Assembly (NCBI GenBank): GCA_964502175.1
Contig: CAZCVE010000027.1
Location: 52,307-116,306, forward strand
Direction: 5' to 3'
Length of the DNA: 64,000 nt
Source of the DNA: JAFLCL01 sp964502175
GTDB taxonomy: Bacteria > Myxococcota_A > Polyangia > Polyangiales > Sandaracinaceae
Part shown: piece after piece, positions 25,171-34,216 of the stretch
Numbering within the stretch: the first letter of the stretch is position 1
Layout of the letters: each line of letters begins with the position of its first letter
Position numbers and translations under genes: made by a program
Notes under the pieces: model-generated
Told to the model about the DNA's origin: nothing
Databases searched by the model: none
Seen by the model: the letters and a program-made list of their open reading frames with translations, nothing else

Positions 25171-26367
25171 ATGCAGCCGTTTCGCCACCATGTCGGGGCT
25201 CGGTTGGAGGACCTCCGCTCGCGGAGCCTCCTCCGCGACCCCGTCGTCAGCGACGTCCCCTCGGGGACGCACGTCGTCGTGGGCGGTGAGCGCCTCCTCA
25301 ACCTCTGCTCGAACAACTACCTGGGCCTCGCCGACGACGCGCGACTCCGCTCCGCGCTCGTCGACGCGGCTGGGCAGTGGGGGAGCGCTGGCGCCAGTCG
25401 CCTCATCGCTGGCTCGCTCACGCCGCACCGCGCCGCCGAGGCCGCGCTCGCCGCTCACGTTCTCCACGACGACGCGCGCCTCTTCTCCTCCGGCTACGCC
25501 GCCAACGTCGGCGCCATCGCCGGGCTCGTCGGCCCTGACGACCTGGTCTTCTCCGACGCGCTCAACCACGCGAGCCTCATCGACGGCTGTCGGCTCTCGC
25601 GCGCCCGTGTGCTCGTCTATCCCCACGCCGACCTCGAGGCCCTCGAGCGCCTCCTCGCCGAGCACCGAACCCGCCACCGCGCAGCGCTGATCGTGACCGA
25701 CGCCGTCTTCTCGATGGACGCGGACGTGGCGCCGCTGCGCGCCCTGCGGGCGATCGCAGATCGATGGAGCGCAGGCCTCCTCGTGGACGAAGCCCACGCG
25801 CTCGGCGTCCTCGGTCCAGCGGGGCGCGGGCTCGCCGCGGCTGAGGGTGTCCGCGCCGACGTCACGACCGGCATGCTCGGCAAGGCCTTCGGTCTCTCGG
25901 GCGGCTTCGTCGCGGGCCCGGCGGACGTGGTTCGTCTCCTCGAGACCACGGCGCGCTCGTATGTGTTCTCGACCGGCGTCCACGCAGCGCTCGCCGCCGT
26001 GGTGCCCGCGCTCGTGGGCTGGGTTCAGAACGCGGACGCTGCGCGTGAGCGCGTGCGACGGCACCGTGCGGTGCTCGCAGACGCAGCGTCCCAACGCGCG
26101 CGTGTGGGGATCGGCGCCGACGCCGGCGTGCCCGTCCTGCCCGTGATCTTGGGCGAGCCGACGCGGGCGCTCGCGGTCTCGGCCGCGCTCCGACGTCGCG
26201 GCATCTTCGTGTCCGCCATCCGCCCGCCGACGGTGCCGACGGGCACCGCCCGTCTGCGCCTCGTTCCGATCGCGACGCACGACGACGCCGACATCGCGCT
26301 CGCCGCCGCTGCGCTCGCCGACGTGCTCGCCACCGAGCCGTCGGGCGTCTCTCTCGAGACGCGATGA
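25171..26367 (+). CDS. bioF: 8-amino-7-oxononanoate synthase (KAPA synthase)
   Basis: 398 residues of the PLP-dependent alpha-oxoamine synthase family; it condenses pimeloyl-ACP/CoA with alanine, the first committed biotin step. Diagnostic segments: LNLCSNNYLGLADD, a GASRLIAGSLTPHRAAE segment, FSSGYAANVGAI, DALNHASLIDG, LLVDEAHALGVLG and the PLP-lysine region TGMLGKAFGLSGGF (Lys about 237). Its stop overlaps the bioD start (ATGA). The short distance from TATAGT suggests a leaderless message. Confidence 0.94.
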   Translation: MQPFRHHVGARLEDLRSRSLLRDPVVSDVPSGTHVVVGGERLLNLCSNNYLGLADDARLRSALVDAAGQWGSAGASRLIAGSLTPHRAAEAALAAHVLHDDARLFSSGYAANVGAIAGLVGPDDLVFSDALNHASLIDGCRLSRARVLVYPHADLEALERLLAEHRTRHRAALIVTDAVFSMDADVAPLRALRAIADRWSAGLLVDEAHALGVLGPAGRGLAAAEGVRADVTTGMLGKAFGLSGGFVAGPADVVRLLETTARSYVFSTGVHAALAAVVPALVGWVQNADAARERVRRHRAVLADAASQRARVGIGADAGVPVLPVILGEPTRALAVSAALRRRGIFVSAIRPPTVPTGTARLRLVPIATHDDADIALAAAALADVLATEPSGVSLETR

Positions 26368-27047
26368 CGCGCGGCCTCTTCGTGACCGCGACTGGGACCG
26401 GCTGCGGCAAGACCTGGTTCGCGCGTGGCCTCGTCCGCGCGCTCTCGGATCGCGGGCTCCGTGTGGCGGCGCTCAAGCCGCTCGAGACCGGCGTCGGAGA
26501 GCTCGGGCCGCTCGACGCGCTCGCCCTCGCGCGCGCTGCCCGCTCCGCGCTCGTCGACGACGACGCGTTCGTCCGGCTCGCGCCGCCCACGAGCCCGCTG
26601 GCCGCGGCGCTCGCGCTGAACCTCGTCCCGCGCTCGGTCGCGGAGCTCGTGGCTGGGATCCACCGACGCGCCGCGAGCCACGACGCGATGATCGTCGAAG
26701 GCGCGGGCGGCCTGCTCGTTCCGATCGACGGGCGCGCGACGATGGCCGAGCTCGCCATCGCGCTCGGCTTGCCGGTCGTGCTCGTCGCCCGAGACGCGCT
26801 CGGGACGCTGTCTCACGTCCTGACGGCGATGGAGTCCGCCGAGCGACGCTCGCTCGCGGTGCGCGCCGTGGTGCTGACGCGCGGCCCGTGGTCGCGCGGC
26901 GATGCGTCCGTCGACACCAACGCCGACATCCTCCGCGCTCGCCTCTCGGTTCCGGTGCTCGTCGTCCCCCAGGCGAGCGACGACGACGACGCGCTCGCCC
27001 GGCTCGTCGATCCGCTCCTCTCGACGCTCCTGTCGGACGACGACTGA
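26364..27047 (+). CDS. bioD: Dethiobiotin synthetase
   Basis: 227 residues; ATP-dependent carboxylation and ring closure of DAPA to dethiobiotin. It begins with the P-loop FVTATGTGCGKTWFARGL, then KPLETGV (substrate Lys/Thr region), and has IVEGAGGLLVPI in the middle, all as in BioD. The ATG overlaps the bioF stop by four bases. bioB is not in the window and bioA is at its left edge. Confidence 0.93.
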   Translation: MTRGLFVTATGTGCGKTWFARGLVRALSDRGLRVAALKPLETGVGELGPLDALALARAARSALVDDDAFVRLAPPTSPLAAALALNLVPRSVAELVAGIHRRAASHDAMIVEGAGGLLVPIDGRATMAELAIALGLPVVLVARDALGTLSHVLTAMESAERRSLAVRAVVLTRGPWSRGDASVDTNADILRARLSVPVLVVPQASDDDDALARLVDPLLSTLLSDDD

Positions 27048-27068
27048 CCGAATGGTCGTGGGGTTGGG

Positions 27069-27377
27069 TCAGGCCACGAGCATCGCGACGACGAAGGCGG
27101 TCGCGACACCTCGCAGGACCAGCGGCACCCAGAGCGCGCGCACCAGGTGCTCTGGCGCAGCTTCACGCGACGCACGTCGCACCACGCGCAGGGCCGGGAG
27201 GTTCAGCGCGAGGGCGATCGCCACGATCGCCGCGAGGAACGCCGCGCGCAGGTAGCCGTGCGGGACGCCCCAGCCGAGGATCAGCGCCACGCCGAGCAGC
27301 GACCAGTGCATGCGCCCGAGGAAGCGCACCTCGATGGCGTGCTTCCGCTCGGGATCGATCTCGCGCGGCTCGGGCAC
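27069..27377 (-). CDS. Small membrane protein of unknown function
   Basis: A 102-residue protein: a charged N-terminus (EPREIDPERKHAIEVRFLGRM), then three hydrophobic stretches (about 25-40, 43-61, 83-102). No family is recognised. The GTG at 27377 is chosen because TACGGT ends 6 bases upstream, matching the leaderless pattern of other genes here, and the charged region reads as part of the protein. It faces bioD tail to tail with 21 bases between, and a plus-strand terminator lies beyond its start, so a bioFD transcript that runs on would be antisense to all of it. Confidence 0.6.
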   Translation of the reverse strand: MPEPREIDPERKHAIEVRFLGRMHWSLLGVALILGWGVPHGYLRAAFLAAIVAIALALNLPALRVVRRASREAAPEHLVRALWVPLVLRGVATAFVVAMLVA

Positions 27378-27436
27378 GGCGCGACCGTAGCAGGCGACCG
27401 CGTCCCTCTGCACATGTTCATTGATTACGGCCACTT

Positions 27437-27460
27437 GGCGCACGATCGCGCCGCTTTTTT
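27437..27460 (+). terminator. Intrinsic terminator on the plus strand
   Basis: A short stem GGCGC/GCGCC with a 6-base loop is followed by GCTTTTTT. It is the first T-run terminator on this strand after bioD (stop at 27047), and lies just before the gene at 27495. Confidence 0.55.
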
Positions 27461-27494
27461 GGGGTCTGCCGCGATGTTGGGTTAGCTCGGAGGC

Positions 27495-28517
27495 ATGTCG
27501 GCCCTCTGGCGAGCCCTCTGGCGGGCACTGACCGTGCTCCTTCTGGCGATCGCGCTGGTCGTGACGCCGTCGGGCGCGCGCGCGGAGCTGGTCGACATCC
27601 CGTACACGGTGGTGCGCGGCGACACCGGGCGACGCGTCGCCCGCCGGTTCGGCCTCACCTACGCGGAGCTCCAAGAGCTCAACGGCGACCGCTCGCTCGA
27701 GCGGCTCCGCATCGGGCAGACGATCGTCGTCGGGCGTGGTCATCGGCACGTGCATCACGTGCACGCGGGCGAGTCGCTCTCGGACATCGCGGGCCGCTAC
27801 CGCGTGACGATGGCGGAGCTCCAGCGCTGGAACCCGGGCCTGCGCCCCGCGCGCCTCTCGCGCGGGCAAGAGATCGCGATCTTCTCGGACCGCGAGGAGC
27901 CGCCGTCGGAGTCGGTCGGCGAGGTCGGCTCGGGCACGCTCGTGAACGGCGTCGCGCTGCCGCAGCATCCGGGCTTCGTCGTGCGCCACCGCGAGCGCAC
28001 GTTCCTCACGCTCGACGCGGCCGAGCACCTCATGCGCGCGTTCGACGCGCTGCGCGACGACGACGAAGACGCGCCGCGCGTGCAGATCGGCGACGCGAGT
28101 CGCTCACGCGGCGGACCGCTCGATCAACACCGAAGCCACCAGAGCGGGCGTGACGTCGACGTCGACTACTTCTACCGGCGCTGTGGCGAGACGTGCGGGC
28201 ACCACCGCATCTCGCCCGCCGAGCTCGACGCCGATCGACAGTGGCGCTTGATCGCGCCGTGGCTGCGCGACGGCGTCGTCGAGTACGTGTTCATCGATCA
28301 CGCCCTGCAGGAGCCGCTCTACGAAGCGGCCCGACGCGCAGGAGCGTCGCGCAACCAGCTGTCCCAGTGGTTCCAGTGGCCGCGCGCGGCCGACGTTCGC
28401 TACGGCATCATCCGTCACGTGCCGAGCCACGCCGACCACATGCACGTGCGCTTCGCGTGCGCGCCGCACGACGCGGGCTGCGTGCCCAGCGACGGCCGCG
28501 ACCCGCGCCACGAGTAG
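27495..28517 (+). CDS. Exported LysM-domain penicillin-insensitive murein endopeptidase (MepA/M74-like)
   Basis: 340 residues. A signal peptide ends near ARAE (about 33). Two LysM peptidoglycan-binding units follow (about 37-77: YTVVRGDTGRRVARRFGLTYAEL; about 85-130: HHVHAGESLSDIAGRYRVTMAEL). The C-terminal half resembles peptidase M74: LDQHRSHQSGRDVDVDYF holds the first His/Asp zinc ligands and SHADHMHVRF the final H-x-H. It is expected to cut peptide cross-links of peptidoglycan in the periplasm. GGAGG lies only one base before the ATG, an unusually short spacing. It precedes uppS, another cell-wall gene, by 117 bases. Confidence 0.85.
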   Translation: MSALWRALWRALTVLLLAIALVVTPSGARAELVDIPYTVVRGDTGRRVARRFGLTYAELQELNGDRSLERLRIGQTIVVGRGHRHVHHVHAGESLSDIAGRYRVTMAELQRWNPGLRPARLSRGQEIAIFSDREEPPSESVGEVGSGTLVNGVALPQHPGFVVRHRERTFLTLDAAEHLMRAFDALRDDDEDAPRVQIGDASRSRGGPLDQHRSHQSGRDVDVDYFYRRCGETCGHHRISPAELDADRQWRLIAPWLRDGVVEYVFIDHALQEPLYEAARRAGASRNQLSQWFQWPRAADVRYGIIRHVPSHADHMHVRFACAPHDAGCVPSDGRDPRHE

Positions 28518-28634
28518 CGCTCCACGCCGACGAGCCGTCGGGCCGACCGGGGATCGAGACCTCTCGCACGACGATCCCGACCGGTCGCGGCTCCCGTCTC
28601 GACGCGTCGCGCGCGCGGTGACAGATCCGCCGAC

Positions 28635-29414
28635 GTGACCACGCTGATCGACCTGAAGCGCATCCCCGCCCACGTCGCGATCATCATGGACGGCAACGGC
28701 CGCTGGGCGCAGCACCGCGGCGCGCTCCGACCGACCGGGCATCGCGAGGGCAGCCAGACCGTGCGGCAGATCGTGCGCGCGTCGCGCCGCCTGGGTCTCC
28801 GCGCGCTCACGCTCTACGCGTTCAGCGAGCAGAACTGGCAGCGTCCGAGCTTCGAGGTCGACGCGCTGATGGAGCTCCTCCGCGAGTTCCTCGTGACCGA
28901 GCGCGAAGAGATCCTCGAGAACGGCATCCGCCTCACGAGCATCGGTCGCACCGAGCGCTTGCCTGCGCGCGTGCTCGACGTGCTCCGCCCGCTCGAGGCC
29001 GAGAGCGCGAACAACAAGGGCATGACGCTCTGCCTCGCGCTGAGCTACGGCGGACGCGAAGAGCTCGCCGACACGATGCGCTCCCTCGCGCAGCAGGTCG
29101 CTCGCGGAGAGCTCGCACCGGGCAGCGTGGACGAGTCGAGCATCGATCGCGCGATGCCGTCGATGGCACAGGGCTCGGTCGATCTCTTGATCCGCACCGG
29201 CGGAGAGCAGCGCATCTCGAACTTCCTCCTCTGGAACGCCGCGTACGCAGAGCTCGTGTTCTCCGAGCGCCTGTGGCCCGAGTTCGAGGTCGAGGATCTC
29301 TACGCCGCGATCGCCGAGTACCAGGGCCGCGATCGACGCTTCGGCAAGGTGTCCGCGCTGGCGCCCGATCCCGTGCTGCACGACGCGGCGAGCCCGAACG
29401 TCGTCCACGCCTGA
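28635..29414 (+). CDS. uppS: Undecaprenyl diphosphate synthase (cis-isoprenyl transferase)
   Basis: 259 residues. It makes the C55 lipid carrier for peptidoglycan and other polymers. Signatures: HVAIIMDGNGRWA (catalytic Asp), RREGSQTV-like helix GHREGSQTVR, LYAFSEQNW, LALSYGGREEL and DLLIRTGGEQRISNFLLWNAAYAEL. The start is a GTG; the conserved motif begins 16 residues in, as usual. It is followed by cdsA, the common order in bacteria, but here frr/dxr/rseP are not next to it. Confidence 0.93.
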   Translation: MTTLIDLKRIPAHVAIIMDGNGRWAQHRGALRPTGHREGSQTVRQIVRASRRLGLRALTLYAFSEQNWQRPSFEVDALMELLREFLVTEREEILENGIRLTSIGRTERLPARVLDVLRPLEAESANNKGMTLCLALSYGGREELADTMRSLAQQVARGELAPGSVDESSIDRAMPSMAQGSVDLLIRTGGEQRISNFLLWNAAYAELVFSERLWPEFEVEDLYAAIAEYQGRDRRFGKVSALAPDPVLHDAASPNVVHA

Positions 29415-29469
29415 CGGATCGCTGATTTCGTGCGCGCACCCTCGCGCCGCGCCACGATCGCGCGCCCCG

Positions 29470-30420
29470 ATGGCCGATCCTCAGACCCCCGAGACCGAGA
29501 CGAAGAAGCCCGACGCCAAGGGCGGTCGCGACGCGTTCCTCGAGAACACGCTCGCGCGCTTCGCGACCGCGGCGGTGGGCATCCCGATCCTCTTGTGGAT
29601 GCTCTTCTACGCGCCGTGGTGGGTGTTCCCGGCGTTCTGTCTGCTCGCGATGATGCGCGCGGGACACGAGCTCTTCCGCATGACGATGGTCGGCACCCCG
29701 ATCCTCTACGGCTGGGGCATCGCGGCCTGTCTGATCTTGTCGACGTCGTACCTCGCGGCGCTGCTCGCCGGCACGAACGTGCCCGAGCAAGGCGAGGTCT
29801 TCGTCGCGATCGGCGCCACGGGCGAGCGAGCGCCCTACACGATCGCGATCACGGCGCTCGCGACGACGATCGTCGTGTCGGCCATCTCCGTGCTCCTGCC
29901 GCTCGTCTACCCCGAGCCCAACGACAAGGCCGGCGTGCGCCTCGCGTGGCTCGTCGCTGGGCCGATGTACGTGGGCGTCTTGCTCACCGCGGTGCCCGGC
30001 TTGTTCCTCGTGACGCACGGCACCTGGGTCGTGCTCGCGATGGGCATCGCGTGGGGCTCGGACACGGGCGCGTACTTCGCGGGTCGCTTCTTCGGCAAGC
30101 GCAAGCTCGCGCCGCTGATCTCTCCGGCCAAGACGGTCGAGGGCGCGATCGGCGGGATGGCCGCGAGCATCCTCGTGGCCGTGATCTGGCAGGTCGTGTG
30201 GCTGCACGACGAGCTGCCGCTCTGGCACGCGGTGGTGCTCGCGATGATCGCGAACGTGCTCGGTCAGAGCGGAGATCTGGTGGAGTCGCTCATCAAGCGC
30301 TCGACCGGCGTGAAGGACAGCGGCTCGATCCTGCCCGGCCACGGCGGCCTGCTCGATCGCATCGACGCGCTGATGTTCACGGCGACGGCGTGCCTCCTCT
30401 ACTGCTTGATCGTTCGCTGA
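29470..30420 (+). CDS. cdsA: Phosphatidate cytidylyltransferase
   Basis: A 316-residue polytopic membrane enzyme that makes CDP-diacylglycerol, the precursor of phospholipids. The N-terminal 35 residues are charged and soluble (TPETETKKPDAKGG). The family signature is at the C-terminus: GKRKLAPLISPAKTVEGAIGG and SGSILPGHGGLLDRIDALMF. About seven hydrophobic segments. It is 55 bases after uppS, so probably the same transcript. Confidence 0.92.
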   Translation: MADPQTPETETKKPDAKGGRDAFLENTLARFATAAVGIPILLWMLFYAPWWVFPAFCLLAMMRAGHELFRMTMVGTPILYGWGIAACLILSTSYLAALLAGTNVPEQGEVFVAIGATGERAPYTIAITALATTIVVSAISVLLPLVYPEPNDKAGVRLAWLVAGPMYVGVLLTAVPGLFLVTHGTWVVLAMGIAWGSDTGAYFAGRFFGKRKLAPLISPAKTVEGAIGGMAASILVAVIWQVVWLHDELPLWHAVVLAMIANVLGQSGDLVESLIKRSTGVKDSGSILPGHGGLLDRIDALMFTATACLLYCLIVR

Positions 30421-30536
30421 CCTCGACGCGCTGCGTCGTTGCGCGAATTCGGGCGCGTTGGTAGGAGCGGCGCACCGCGTGCGCGCGAACGACGAACAGC
30501 GTCGCTCTGCTGCGCCGGAGGAGAGGAAGCCCGTTC

Positions 30537-31793
30537 ATGGCCTACGAGTTCTTCAAGGTCGTCCAGAAACACCTCGAGATCGCCGCGAAGGTGGTCGAGC
30601 TGCCGCAGCACGTCGCCGACATCCTGTCGCAGCCGAAGAACGAGCTGATCGTGAACTTCCCCGTCCGCATGGACGACGGGACGATGCGCCTCTTCAAGGG
30701 CTACCGCATCCAGCACAACAACATCCGCGGCCCGTACAAGGGCGGCATCCGCTACCACCAGGACGTCCACCTCGACGACGTGAAGGCGCTCGCGTCGATG
30801 ATGACGTGGAAGTGCTCGCTGATGGACATCCCCTACGGCGGCGCGAAGGGCGGCGTGAAGGTCAACCCGCACAACCACAGCAAGGACGAGCTGATGCGCA
30901 TCACGCGCCGCTTCACGCACGCCCTCGGCTCGAACATCGGCCCCGAGTACGACATCCCCGCGCCGGACGTCGGCACCACCGCCCAGATGATGGTCTGGAT
31001 GATGGACAGCTACATGAACCGCTCGGACGACCTCGCGAAGAACGCGCAGCGCGGCATCGTCACCGGCAAGACGATCAACGCGGGCGGCTCGCAGGGACGT
31101 GAGCAGGCCACCGGTCAGGGCGCCGTCGTGTGCGTGCGCGAGTGGGCCAAGGCCAACAACCTCGACCTCAAGGGCAAGACCGCGATCGTCCAGGGCTTCG
31201 GCAACGTGGGCAGCTTCGCGAGCCGCTTCCTCGATCAGCTCGGCGTGAAGCTCCTCGCGACCGGCGACCACACTTGTTACATCCGGAACGACAAGGGCCT
31301 CGATGTCGCCGCGCTCTTCGCCTACGCGCGCAAGAACGGGTCGATCAAGGGCTTCGACGGCGCCGACGTGATCACGCGCGAAGAGTTCTTCAAGACGAAG
31401 GCCGACGTCTTCGTCCCCGCCGCGCTCGAGAACCAGATCGGCGCGCAGGAAGCGCAGTGGCTCGACGTGAAGATGATCTCCGAGGGCGCGAACGGCCCCA
31501 CCAACCCCGAGGGCGACGCGATCCTCGAGGAGAAGGGCATCGTCGTGGCGCCCGACATCCTCGCGAACGCGGGCGGCGTGACCGTCAGCTACTTCGAGTG
31601 GATCCAGAACAAGCGCAGCGAGTTCTGGGAGCTCGACGAGGTCGAGGCGCGGCTCGAGAAGCGCATGGTCCGCCAGTACGCGAAGGTCATGACCTACGCG
31701 AACGAGCGAAAGATCCCGACGCGCATCGCGGCCTACGCCGTGTCGCTCGAGAACCTCAAGCTCGCGTACGAAGAGCGCGGCATCTTCCCCTGA
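30537..31793 (+). CDS. gdhA: Glutamate dehydrogenase (Glu/Leu/Phe/Val dehydrogenase family)
   Basis: 418 residues, the size of hexameric GDH of the short class. Conserved blocks: FPVRMDDGTMRLFKGYRIQH, GPYKGGIRYH, MTWKCSLMDIPYGGAKGG (catalytic Lys region), IPAPDVGTT, the Rossmann motif VQGFGNVGSFAS, and ISEGANGPTNPEGD. It interconverts 2-oxoglutarate and glutamate; NAD(H) use is plausible but not certain. A purine-rich ribosome-binding region (GGAGGAGAGGAAG) precedes the ATG, and an intrinsic terminator follows 23 bases after the stop. Confidence 0.92.
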   Translation: MAYEFFKVVQKHLEIAAKVVELPQHVADILSQPKNELIVNFPVRMDDGTMRLFKGYRIQHNNIRGPYKGGIRYHQDVHLDDVKALASMMTWKCSLMDIPYGGAKGGVKVNPHNHSKDELMRITRRFTHALGSNIGPEYDIPAPDVGTTAQMMVWMMDSYMNRSDDLAKNAQRGIVTGKTINAGGSQGREQATGQGAVVCVREWAKANNLDLKGKTAIVQGFGNVGSFASRFLDQLGVKLLATGDHTCYIRNDKGLDVAALFAYARKNGSIKGFDGADVITREEFFKTKADVFVPAALENQIGAQEAQWLDVKMISEGANGPTNPEGDAILEEKGIVVAPDILANAGGVTVSYFEWIQNKRSEFWELDEVEARLEKRMVRQYAKVMTYANERKIPTRIAAYAVSLENLKLAYEERGIFP

Positions 31794-31816
31794 AGCCGAC
31801 TCGCAGCGTCTGAACG

Positions 31817-31846
31817 AACGGGCTCCTTCGGGGGCCCGTTTCGTTA
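31817..31846 (+). terminator. Intrinsic terminator after the Glu dehydrogenase gene
   Basis: A 10-bp stem AACGGGCTCC/GGGGCCCGTT (one G-T pair) with a TTCG tetraloop, then TCGTT. This is a classic stable terminator. Its tail overlaps the predicted -10 element of menC. Confidence 0.85.
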
Positions 31847-31857
31847 TGCTCGCGCCC

Positions 31858-32922
31858 GTGATCGCGTCGATGCATCCGGTGCTCTCGGTCTCGCACGAGG
31901 TGATCTCGTCGGCGCTCGAGCGTCCCGTCGGCAACGCTCATGCGTCGTGGACCGCACGACGCTCGGTGATCGTGACGCTCGAAGACGAGAGCGGTCTCCG
32001 CGGCCGAGGCGAAGCCGCGCCGCTGCCGGGGCTGTCGCGCGAGACGCTCGAGGACGTGCTCGCCGCGCTCGCCACGCTGGGAACGAGCCTCGAGCCCACC
32101 GAGCTCGATCTGCGCACGCTGCCGCCTTCGCTGCGCTTCGCGATCGAGTCTGCGCTGCTCGATCTGCGGGCCGGCGATCGACCCGCCTACGCTGCGCTGC
32201 TCGCCGATGCGGCGTACGTGCCGCGCGTGCCCGAGCAGCTCGAGCTCCAGGTGCTCCTCGACGATCTCGACGGCGCGCTCGCGAGAGCGACCGAGGCGTT
32301 CGCGAGAGGCGCGCGCACGTTCAAGGTGAAGATCGGTCGCGACGAGCGCGCGAGCGACGAGGCCGCGCTGCTCGATGCGCTCCGCGCGCTGGGCCGCGAC
32401 GTGGTCCTCCGCGCAGACGCGAACGGCCGCATCGCGGAGCCGGAGATCCTCGCGCCGGCGCTCTCTCGCGCGCGGGTCGAGTACGTCGAAGATCCGGGTC
32501 CGCTCGAGGGTCCGCGCTGGGTCGGCATCCCGATGGCGATCGACGCCGCGGTCGCGGCCGATCCGTACGACGTGATCGCGCGCGCTCGCTCGCTCGGCGC
32601 GTCGTTCCTCGTGCTCAAGCCGACGCTGCTCGGTGGCCTCGAGGACACGCTCTCGCTCGCCGCGCGCGCTCGCTCGCGGGGCCTCAAGGTCGTGCTCTCA
32701 CACACACTCGAAGGGCCGATCGGCTTGGCCGCGATCGCGCACCTCGCCCTCGCGGCGAGCGCGTCGTCGCACCGCGCGCTCTGGGGTGCGCAAGGCCTGG
32801 CGCCGTGGTCCGGATGCGAACGCTTCACGGCAGAGGGACAGGACGAGCCGCTCGCGCTGCCGTACTACCTCGGAGCGTCGCGCCTCTTGAGGCCTTCGTC
32901 GGCGGGCCTCGGGCTCAGCTGA
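31858..32922 (+). CDS. menC: o-Succinylbenzoate synthase
   Basis: About 354 residues of the enolase superfamily; it dehydrates SHCHC to o-succinylbenzoate. Catalytic K-x-K is in TFKVKIGRD; metal ligands are in DANGR, VEDPG and the following AIDAAV; the second-side Lys is in LKPTLLGG. GTG 31858 is taken as start because TATGCT (31845-31850) lies 7 bases before it. ATG 31870 is the main alternative. The 3' end overlaps the convergent menE gene by 8 bases. It is apart from the main menaquinone operon. Confidence 0.88.
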   Translation: MIASMHPVLSVSHEVISSALERPVGNAHASWTARRSVIVTLEDESGLRGRGEAAPLPGLSRETLEDVLAALATLGTSLEPTELDLRTLPPSLRFAIESALLDLRAGDRPAYAALLADAAYVPRVPEQLELQVLLDDLDGALARATEAFARGARTFKVKIGRDERASDEAALLDALRALGRDVVLRADANGRIAEPEILAPALSRARVEYVEDPGPLEGPRWVGIPMAIDAAVAADPYDVIARARSLGASFLVLKPTLLGGLEDTLSLAARARSRGLKVVLSHTLEGPIGLAAIAHLALAASASSHRALWGAQGLAPWSGCERFTAEGQDEPLALPYYLGASRLLRPSSAGLGLS

Positions 32923-34210
32923 CGTTCTCAGCGGACAGGACGATCGCGCGCACCTTCGCGCGATCGATCTTGCCCACCGCGTTGGTCGGCAGCGCGTCGA
33001 TCGTCACGATCGTGCGCGGGATCTTGAAGGCCGCGAGATCGTCGCGCAGGCGGTGGATCGCTGCGGCTTCGTCGAGCGGCTCTCGCGACACCACGACCGC
33101 CGCGACGCGCTGACCCCACGTGTCGTCGGGCACGCCGACCACGCACGCCGCCTCGACGCCGTCGATGCGCATCAACGCCTGCTCGACCTCCGCGGGGTAC
33201 ACGTTCTCGCCGCCGGTCACGATCAGGTCGTCGCGTCGAACGTGCACGAACACGCGGCCGTGCTTCAGCTCGCCGAGATCGCCCGTGTCGTAGAAGCCGT
33301 CCGCATCGAACGGATCGGGCAGCGAGGGGTCGAGCCAGCCGTCCATCCTCGAGCGCGAGCGCACGTGGATGCGTCCCTCACGGATCTCGATGTCCACTCC
33401 GTCGAGCGGCTCGCCGACACCCTCGTGCTCCGAGCGCACCGGCCCGCGCGACGTCGAGACCTGCGCGCACGTCTCCGTCAGCCCGTACGTCGTGTGCAAG
33501 CGCCAGCCGAGCGAGGCCGCGCGCGCGAGGATGCGCGGAGGACACGCTGCGCCTCCGAGCAGCACGGCGCGCACGCACGACGGAGCAGGACGACCCGTCA
33601 TGGCGAGCTGTGCGAGCTGCGTCGGCACGAGCGAGAGCAGCGTCACCCTCCGTCGCTCGATCGTCTCGAGGGTCGCGTGCGGATCGAACGCGCCGGGCGC
33701 TGCGATCACGATCGTGCGACGCGCGATCAGCGTCCGGACCAAGACCGAGAGGCCGCCCACGTGCGCCAGCGGCATGGCGAGGAGCCATCGGTCGTCGTCG
33801 CGCCAGCCCAGTCGCTCCGCGCTCGCCTCGGCCGCGTACACGAACGCCCGACGCGACAACAGCGCGCCCTTGGGTGTCCCCGAGGTGCCCGACGTGAACA
33901 GAACCGCGAGGTGTGAGCCCTCGAGGCGCGAGGACGCTGCCACCTGCGACAGCGCCCGCTCGCGCTCGGCCTCGGTCCATCGAGGGTGCAGCGGCACGAG
34001 CGGGACGTGTCGCTCGAAGGCCTCGAGCATCGCCAGGACGGTCTGGCGGCTCGCTGAGGCCACGAGCGACCTCGGGCCTGGGGTCGGGTCGTCTGGGAGC
34101 GCGGCCGCCGCCTGGGCGAACGTCAGGGCGCCTGCGTCGTCCACGAGAAAGACGCGGCCCGGATGCTCCGTGGCCGCGTCTCGGATCGAGAGCGCGCGAT
34201 CGACGTCCAC
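32915..34210 (-). CDS. menE: o-Succinylbenzoate-CoA ligase
   Basis: 431 residues of the acyl-adenylate-forming family, a little short for MenE. It shows the AMP-binding P-loop VLFTSGTSGTPKGALLS, LHTTYGLTETCAQ, FYDTGDLGEL, RRDDLIVTGGENVYPAEVE and the C-terminal catalytic Lys in NAVGKIDRAKVR. The MenE assignment relies on the short N-terminus and the convergent menC next door. The GTG start is 6 bases after the dnaN stop, so it is in the dnaN transcript. Confidence 0.85.
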   Translation of the reverse strand: MDVDRALSIRDAATEHPGRVFLVDDAGALTFAQAAAALPDDPTPGPRSLVASASRQTVLAMLEAFERHVPLVPLHPRWTEAERERALSQVAASSRLEGSHLAVLFTSGTSGTPKGALLSRRAFVYAAEASAERLGWRDDDRWLLAMPLAHVGGLSVLVRTLIARRTIVIAAPGAFDPHATLETIERRRVTLLSLVPTQLAQLAMTGRPAPSCVRAVLLGGAACPPRILARAASLGWRLHTTYGLTETCAQVSTSRGPVRSEHEGVGEPLDGVDIEIREGRIHVRSRSRMDGWLDPSLPDPFDADGFYDTGDLGELKHGRVFVHVRRDDLIVTGGENVYPAEVEQALMRIDGVEAACVVGVPDDTWGQRVAAVVVSREPLDEAAAIHRLRDDLAAFKIPRTIVTIDALPTNAVGKIDRAKVRAIVLSAENVS

Positions 34211-34216
34211 CGAGGC

